From: Anianibacter sp965662745
GTDB lineage: Bacteria > Pseudomonadota > Alphaproteobacteria > Rhodobacterales > Rhodobacteraceae
DNA length: 64,000 nucleotides
Direction of reading: 5' to 3'
Assembly: GCA_965662745.1 (NCBI GenBank)
Contig: CBFIJK010000001.1
Span: 120,474-184,473 of the forward strand
The notes beneath the pieces are model-generated. The model saw only the letters and a program-made list of their open reading frames with translations. It did no database searches and had not been told where the DNA came from. A program made the position numbers and the translations under genes. The number at the start of each line of letters is the position of its first letter. Positions within the stretch are counted from its first letter, which is position 1. Shown one piece after another: positions 60,105-64,000 of this stretch.

Positions 60105-60959
60105 CTAGCGCAGAAGAATGATCTCTATCCGGTTATTGCGGGGTGCCATCGGGTTGCGTGCGGCAGGTTCCCTGTCGGCATGGCCCGTCACACGGTCGAA
60201 CCGGCCCGGTGCGAGCGCGCCAAGTTCCATCAAGTTCCGGACGCGTGCGGCGCGGTCCATGGAAAGCCCCCAATCGTCGCGGTTGGCGCGCACGATCGCC
60301 TCGGCGCTGACATGTCCTTCGACGGCGACCAGATTTGGCGTCGCTAGAAACAGGCCGGAAATCATGCGCGTCAGGGCGATCAGGATCGGGCGCGGTGTGT
60401 CCGTCGCCCCATCGAAAAGCGCGACATCGGGAAGATCAAAAAGCTCGACGATCAGCCCTTCGTCCGTGACGCGTAGAACGATGTGGCGTTTGATTTCGGG
60501 GCTGACGTCGCTGTCGCCTGACTGGCCAGTCAGCATCTCTTCAAGCGCGGCTTTGGTCGCCTGAAGCCCGGCCTCTGCCGCCTCGGCACTGCCGTCCTTG
60601 GTCGCCTCGGCATCGGTGCCGGTAGACCCACGCGCCTCGCGCTGTTCGGTGGGGCGCCTCTGGCTGGCGCCGGTTCCGTTCTTGGCGAGCGTCTGTTCGG
60701 AAAAGATGTTTGTGCCGCCAAAAGATCCTTCGCCCCCGCCGGAAATCCGGTTCACCGGGATCGTCGGATTGAAGTAATCCGCGATCCCCTTCCGCTGCTT
60801 TTCCGTCGTTGCGTTCAAGAGCCACATCAACATGAAGAACGCCATCATCGCCGTCACAAAGTCCGCATAGGCGACTTTCCAGGCACCGCCATGGTGCCCG
60901 CCGCCTGCAATGACCTTCTTGCGTTTGATGATGACCGGCGCGTTTGGTTGCGCGGACAT
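60105..60959 (-). CDS. motB: Flagellar motor stator protein MotB
   Basis: 284 residues from the ATG at 60959. KVAYADFVTAMMAFFMLMWLLNAT (about 25-48) is the single membrane segment with the proton-binding aspartate, followed by a plug-like region and a linker with low-complexity sequence (about 95-140). The C-terminal OmpA-like peptidoglycan-binding domain (about 185-284) ends NRIEIILLR. In relatives motB precedes flgE-flgK-flgL-flgI. motA is not in the window. The frame is intact. Confidence 0.92.
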   Translation of the reverse strand: MSAQPNAPVIIKRKKVIAGGGHHGGAWKVAYADFVTAMMAFFMLMWLLNATTEKQRKGIADYFNPTIPVNRISGGGEGSFGGTNIFSEQTLAKNGTGASQRRPTEQREARGSTGTDAEATKDGSAEAAEAGLQATKAALEEMLTGQSGDSDVSPEIKRHIVLRVTDEGLIVELFDLPDVALFDGATDTPRPILIALTRMISGLFLATPNLVAVEGHVSAEAIVRANRDDWGLSMDRAARVRNLMELGALAPGRFDRVTGHADREPAARNPMAPRNNRIEIILLR

Positions 60960-61172
60960 CCCACCACCTCGTTCAATTTCCCCGCTGTCACTGTATGCGC
61001 CGGGCATGAACGGTGGCTTAATCGTTCAAATACGCGCAATGCCAGGCGCCGAGTGCAGCGCCAAAGGTGCGTTCCTGCACAGAATCCGTGCCGGGATGCC
61101 TGTTTCAATTCGTAGCGAAACCACGACATCTGAGGCCAAGGGCGAGAATGCCATATCGAAAGGAACATCCGC

Positions 61173-62105
61173 ATGATTACCGATATCAAAGGTCTGCACC
61201 ACGTGACGTCTCTGGCCAGCGGAGCACAATCGAACAACGATTTCTTCACCAAGACCCTTGGTCTTCGCAGGGTAAAGAAGACGGTCAATTTCGACGCGCC
61301 GCATGTCTATCACCTGTATTACGGCGATGAGGTCGGAACGCCCGGATCCGTCATGACGTATTTCCCCTTCACCGGTGCAAAGCGCGGCCGGCATGGGGCT
61401 GGAGAGGTCGGCATCACCGGGTTCGCCGTGCCGCAGGGCACTTTGCCCTACTGGAAAGAGCGGCTGGGCAATCACGGAATCCAGGGTCTGCGCGAAACGG
61501 CAGCGTTCGGCGAGGCTCGGATTGAATTCACCGGGCCCGATGGCGACGAGTTCGCGCTGATCGAGGCCGAGGATGACCGCGCGCCCTGGACGGGCAACGG
61601 CGTCGGCGCCGATGAGGCGATCCGGGGATTTCATTCAGCGTCGATGCGTCTCAAGGATGATGGCGCGACGGCAGAGCTCTTGAAGTTCATGGGCTATGAA
61701 GAGCAAGAGCGCGACGGCTCTGTCACACGCTTTGCCGTGAATGGCGGCAACGAGGCAAACGTGATCGACGTCGAAACGCTCCCCGGCGCGCATCTTGCCG
61801 ATCAGGGCGCGGGATCGGTGCACCACATCGCCTTTGCGGTCGAGAACCGGGAAAAGCAGCTCGCTGTGCGCAAGGCGCTGTCGGACACCGGCTATCAGGT
61901 AACCCCGGTGATTGACCGGGACTATTTCTGGGCCATCTACTTTCGCACACCCGGCGGCGTTCTGTTCGAGATCGCCACGAACGAGCCGGGGTTTGACCGC
62001 GACGAGGACACCGCGCATCTCGGCGAGGCGCTGAAACTGCCCTCGCAGCACGAGCATTTGCGCGAGGTGCTTGAAACGAAATACCTTGAGCCGATCGAGG
62101 GCTGA
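61173..62105 (+). CDS. Ring-cleaving dioxygenase of the VOC superfamily (MhqO-like)
   Basis: 310 residues as two VOC (glyoxalase-fold) modules: DIKGLHHVTSLASGAQSNNDFFTKTLGLRRVKKTVNFD opens module 1, and GAGSVHHIAFAVENREKQLAVRKAL opens module 2. Metal ligand candidates are His9/His10, His in VHHIAF and Glu in GGVLFEIATNEPGF. The family includes Bacillus MhqO and PcpA-type hydroquinone dioxygenases. Followed after 1 base by an MhqD-like hydrolase, supporting a quinone/hydroquinone detoxification pair. Confidence 0.85.
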   Translation: MITDIKGLHHVTSLASGAQSNNDFFTKTLGLRRVKKTVNFDAPHVYHLYYGDEVGTPGSVMTYFPFTGAKRGRHGAGEVGITGFAVPQGTLPYWKERLGNHGIQGLRETAAFGEARIEFTGPDGDEFALIEAEDDRAPWTGNGVGADEAIRGFHSASMRLKDDGATAELLKFMGYEEQERDGSVTRFAVNGGNEANVIDVETLPGAHLADQGAGSVHHIAFAVENREKQLAVRKALSDTGYQVTPVIDRDYFWAIYFRTPGGVLFEIATNEPGFDRDEDTAHLGEALKLPSQHEHLREVLETKYLEPIEG

Positions 62106-62106
62106 G

Positions 62107-62700
62107 ATGAGCTATATCACCAAGGAAACGAAGGGGGCCGAGGGCGGCCCTCTTTTCTTCACTTTCCACGGGACGGGCGGGGATGAGACGCAATTTCACA
62201 CCTTCGCGCAGGATCTGATCCCTGATGCGCATGTGATCTCTCCGCGCGGGGATGTCAGCGAGCATGGCGCGAACCGCTATTTTCGCCGCACCGGCGAGGG
62301 CGTCTACGACATGGACGATCTGGCCATTCGCACCGATGCGATGGCGGCGTTCCTTTCCGACGCCAAAGCGCGGGTGAAGGCGGATCGCGTGATCGGGCTT
62401 GGCTATTCGAACGGGGCGAATATCCTCGCCTCCGTCGCTTTCGCACGGCCAGAGATTTTCACCGACCTCGTCCTCATGCATCCGCTGGTGCCGTGGGATC
62501 CCGGCAGGGTGCCCGGTCTCTCGGCCACGCGGGTTCTGGTGACGGCTGGCAAGTCCGATCCGATCTGCCCCGAACCCATGACTCAATCCCTGATCGGCTG
62601 GTTCGAAGCGCAGGGTACCCCCGTAGAGCATCTGATGCACCCCGGCGGTCATGAAATTGCCAAACCCGAGATCGCGGCCATTCAGGCGTTTCTGGGATAG
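62107..62700 (+). CDS. Alpha/beta hydrolase, carboxylesterase (MhqD-like)
   Basis: 197 residues. The oxyanion FTFHGTGGDETQF, nucleophile elbow GLGYSNGANILASV (Ser in GYSNG), acid region GKSDPICP and His in HPGGHEIAKPEI complete the phospholipase/carboxylesterase family triad. It starts 1 base after the dioxygenase stop (TGA-G-ATG), so it is coupled. The pair resembles mhqO-mhqD of Bacillus, linked to quinone stress. Confidence 0.87.
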   Translation: MSYITKETKGAEGGPLFFTFHGTGGDETQFHTFAQDLIPDAHVISPRGDVSEHGANRYFRRTGEGVYDMDDLAIRTDAMAAFLSDAKARVKADRVIGLGYSNGANILASVAFARPEIFTDLVLMHPLVPWDPGRVPGLSATRVLVTAGKSDPICPEPMTQSLIGWFEAQGTPVEHLMHPGGHEIAKPEIAAIQAFLG

Positions 62701-62711
62701 TGCCCCGCTAG

Positions 62712-62741
62712 CGGCCCGGCCCCAATCACGGGGCCGGGCCG
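62712..62741. terminator. Strong hairpin between convergent genes
   Basis: Perfect 12-base stem CGGCCCGGCCCC (62712-62723) / GGGGCCGGGCCG (62730-62741) with a 6-base loop, between the stop of the hydrolase and that of the substrate-binding protein. No clear T-run on either side, so it may act as a transcript-end stabiliser or weak terminator for both. Confidence 0.6.
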
Positions 62742-62745
62742 AAAA

Positions 62746-63876
62746 TCACATGCTGCATTCGGCGGCGTAGACATCCCCGTGATCTTCAAGCGCGACGCCA
62801 ATGATCCTGTTGGTGAAGACATCGCCTTCCTGGATCACCTCACGTGCATAGATCGTCTGGATCGGGTGATGGTTCGGCCCGAACCGGAACTCACCGCGCG
62901 TGCTGTCGAAATTCGCAGCCTCCAGCGCGGCCTGAAACGCCTCCTTGTCCGAAGGATCTGCAGTCTCAAGCGCGGAAATCAGCAAGTTGGCCGTGTCAAA
63001 GCCCTGGCTCGCGTAGAGAGAGGGCAGACGGTCATAAGTGGCTTGAAAGCTCTCGACAAACGCGGCGTTCGTCTCGTTATCCAGATCCTTGGACCATTGC
63101 GAGGTGTTCACAACGCCCAGCGCCGCATCCCCGACAGCCTGCAGGATGCCTTGGTCAAAGCTGAACGCAGGACCGACAACCGGCAGATCGACACCGGAAT
63201 CGGCGTATTGCTTGAGGAAGGAAATCCCCATTCCGCCCGGCAGGAAGAAGAATACGCTATCGGCGTCCGAGGCGCGGATCTGTGCGATCTCGGCGGCGTA
63301 ATCGGTCTGGCCAAGCTGGGTGTAGACTTCGCCAGCAAGTTCGCCCTCGAAGGTGCGCTTGTACCCGGTCAGCGCATCCTGGCCCGCCGGATAGTTGGGC
63401 GCGAGGATGAAGCTGTTGGCATACCCGGCGGTATTCGCATAAGCGCCCGCGCCTTCATGCAGATTGTCATTCTGCCATGCGACGTTGAAATAGAGCGGAT
63501 GGCACCCCTTGCCCGCCAGCGCAGACGGCCCGGCATTGGGCGAGAGATAGAACACGCCCTGAGCGGTTGCCGAGGGCACGACGGCCATGGCGAGGTTGGA
63601 CCAGATGATGCCCGTCATGACATCGACACGCTCTGACTGGATCATCTTGTCGGACAGCTGCACCGCGATATCGGGCTTGCGTTGATCGTCCTCGATCACG
63701 ACCTCGATATCGTCGCGCCCGGATTGTTCGATCGCGAGCATGAACCCGTCGCGCACATCGATCCCAAGGCCCGCACCGCCGCCCGAAAGCGTAGTGATCA
63801 TCCCGACCTTCACATCGGCCATCGCTGCCGTCGCACCGAGCGCAAGGGCAGCCGCCCCCATCAATAGCGTCTTCAT
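62746..63876 (-). CDS. ABC transporter substrate-binding protein, branched-chain amino-acid type
   Basis: 376 residues from the ATG at 63876, which gives a standard signal peptide (MKTLLMGAAALALGATAAMA before DVKVG). The type-I periplasmic binding fold (PF13458) shows VKVGMITTLSGGGAGLGIDVRDGFMLAIEQSG, IIWSNLAMAVVPSATAQGVFYLSPNAGPSALAG and DADSVFFFLPGGMGISFLKQY. Ligands of this family include amino acids, urea and aromatic acids; none can be named here. No permease or ATPase gene is in the window; they may lie beyond its right edge. The 124 bases to the window end hold its promoter region. Confidence 0.88.
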   Translation of the reverse strand: MKTLLMGAAALALGATAAMADVKVGMITTLSGGGAGLGIDVRDGFMLAIEQSGRDDIEVVIEDDQRKPDIAVQLSDKMIQSERVDVMTGIIWSNLAMAVVPSATAQGVFYLSPNAGPSALAGKGCHPLYFNVAWQNDNLHEGAGAYANTAGYANSFILAPNYPAGQDALTGYKRTFEGELAGEVYTQLGQTDYAAEIAQIRASDADSVFFFLPGGMGISFLKQYADSGVDLPVVGPAFSFDQGILQAVGDAALGVVNTSQWSKDLDNETNAAFVESFQATYDRLPSLYASQGFDTANLLISALETADPSDKEAFQAALEAANFDSTRGEFRFGPNHHPIQTIYAREVIQEGDVFTNRIIGVALEDHGDVYAAECSM

Positions 63877-64000
63877 ATCCGTCTCCCCGTCAGATTCCTG
63901 ATTTTTATCGCAAACATGAACCATCCACGCGCCGCGGATGTCCAGAGATTTGATCAATACTGTATCTGGGAGGTACAGGATAAAGTGGTGCGCCTGAAGC

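Noticed and set aside
61016..61032. TTAA-N7-AATA upstream of motB as another CtrA site
   Set aside because: Only one half-site matches the consensus, which occurs by chance too often to support a call.

Overview
The window is high-GC bacterial chromosome, almost fully coding. Gene content, start-codon use and local gene order point to an alphaproteobacterium of the Rhodobacteraceae/Roseobacteraceae. The supporting blocks are rpoZ-rsh-DUF2062-pdxJ, acpS..lepB-rnc-era-DUF1491, gyrB/recF/dnaN/dnaA/rpsT, mutM/ubiE/ubiB, the TTG/GTG stop-start overlaps, and a flagellar locus of rhodobacterial type. I see no tRNA, rRNA, transposase, prophage or CRISPR array.

Layout. 1-8.2 kb: end of a UMF1-type MFS transporter, MepA murein endopeptidase, YhhQ queuosine-precursor transporter, an unannotated mini-gene with its own terminator, ArfB ribosome rescue, a PsiE-like membrane protein, an ATP-grasp enzyme, NAD salvage (pncB, pncA) and tRNA hydroxylase TrhO. 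8.3-16.7 kb: dapA, a soluble lytic transglycosylase, map, sfsA, a MoaB/CinA-type protein, a GNAT enzyme, an AhpD-like protein and an OmpA-like protein. 16.7-24.7 kb: a LysR regulator, the MlaC-MlaA pair, RidA, a glycerophosphodiesterase, a FemAB-like protein, pterin dehydratase, a peroxiredoxin, an FAD reductase and rsmD. 24.7-32.2 kb: an EamA transporter, a divergent mnmD / FAD oxidoreductase pair that looks like a split MnmC, rnhA, ispH, cytochrome c, a YqaA protein, a NYN-domain protein and folK. 32.2-42.5 kb: rpoZ, rsh, pdxJ, an inserted island of small secreted proteins that includes a three-copy tandem family, then acpS, a deaminase, lepB, rnc, era and DUF1491. 42.5-54.5 kb: gyrB, a LysE exporter, recF, dnaN, dnaA, rpsT, an enoyl-CoA hydratase, mutM, ubiE and ubiB. 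54.5-61 kb: a choline-kinase-like protein and what is left of a flagellar cluster. 61-64 kb: an MhqO/MhqD-like pair and a branched-chain-type substrate-binding protein.

The most striking observation is at about 58.74 kb. The first 44 codons of a flagellin gene on the plus strand run directly into the 3' end of flgE, which lies on the minus strand. FlgE has lost its native C-terminus, and flagellin everything after its N-terminus. The junction lies in a stretch that could be a short direct microhomology. A single deletion seems to have removed the middle of a flagellar cluster, leaving flgD, fliK, a flgJ-like gene, a flgN-like gene, a fliC fragment, shortened flgE and motB. CtrA-like sites remain upstream of several of these.

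Other points of interest: a hidden 24-codon mini-gene at about 3.0 kb with near-perfect complementarity to the 16S rRNA tail; the three tandem 106-residue secreted proteins, each with a terminator and a shared upstream box; a GC-rich hairpin repeat present twice, both times just downstream of a minus-strand gene; and a probable CTG start on the ATP-grasp gene. I found no clearly new defence or biosynthetic system. All family calls come from reading motifs, without database searches.
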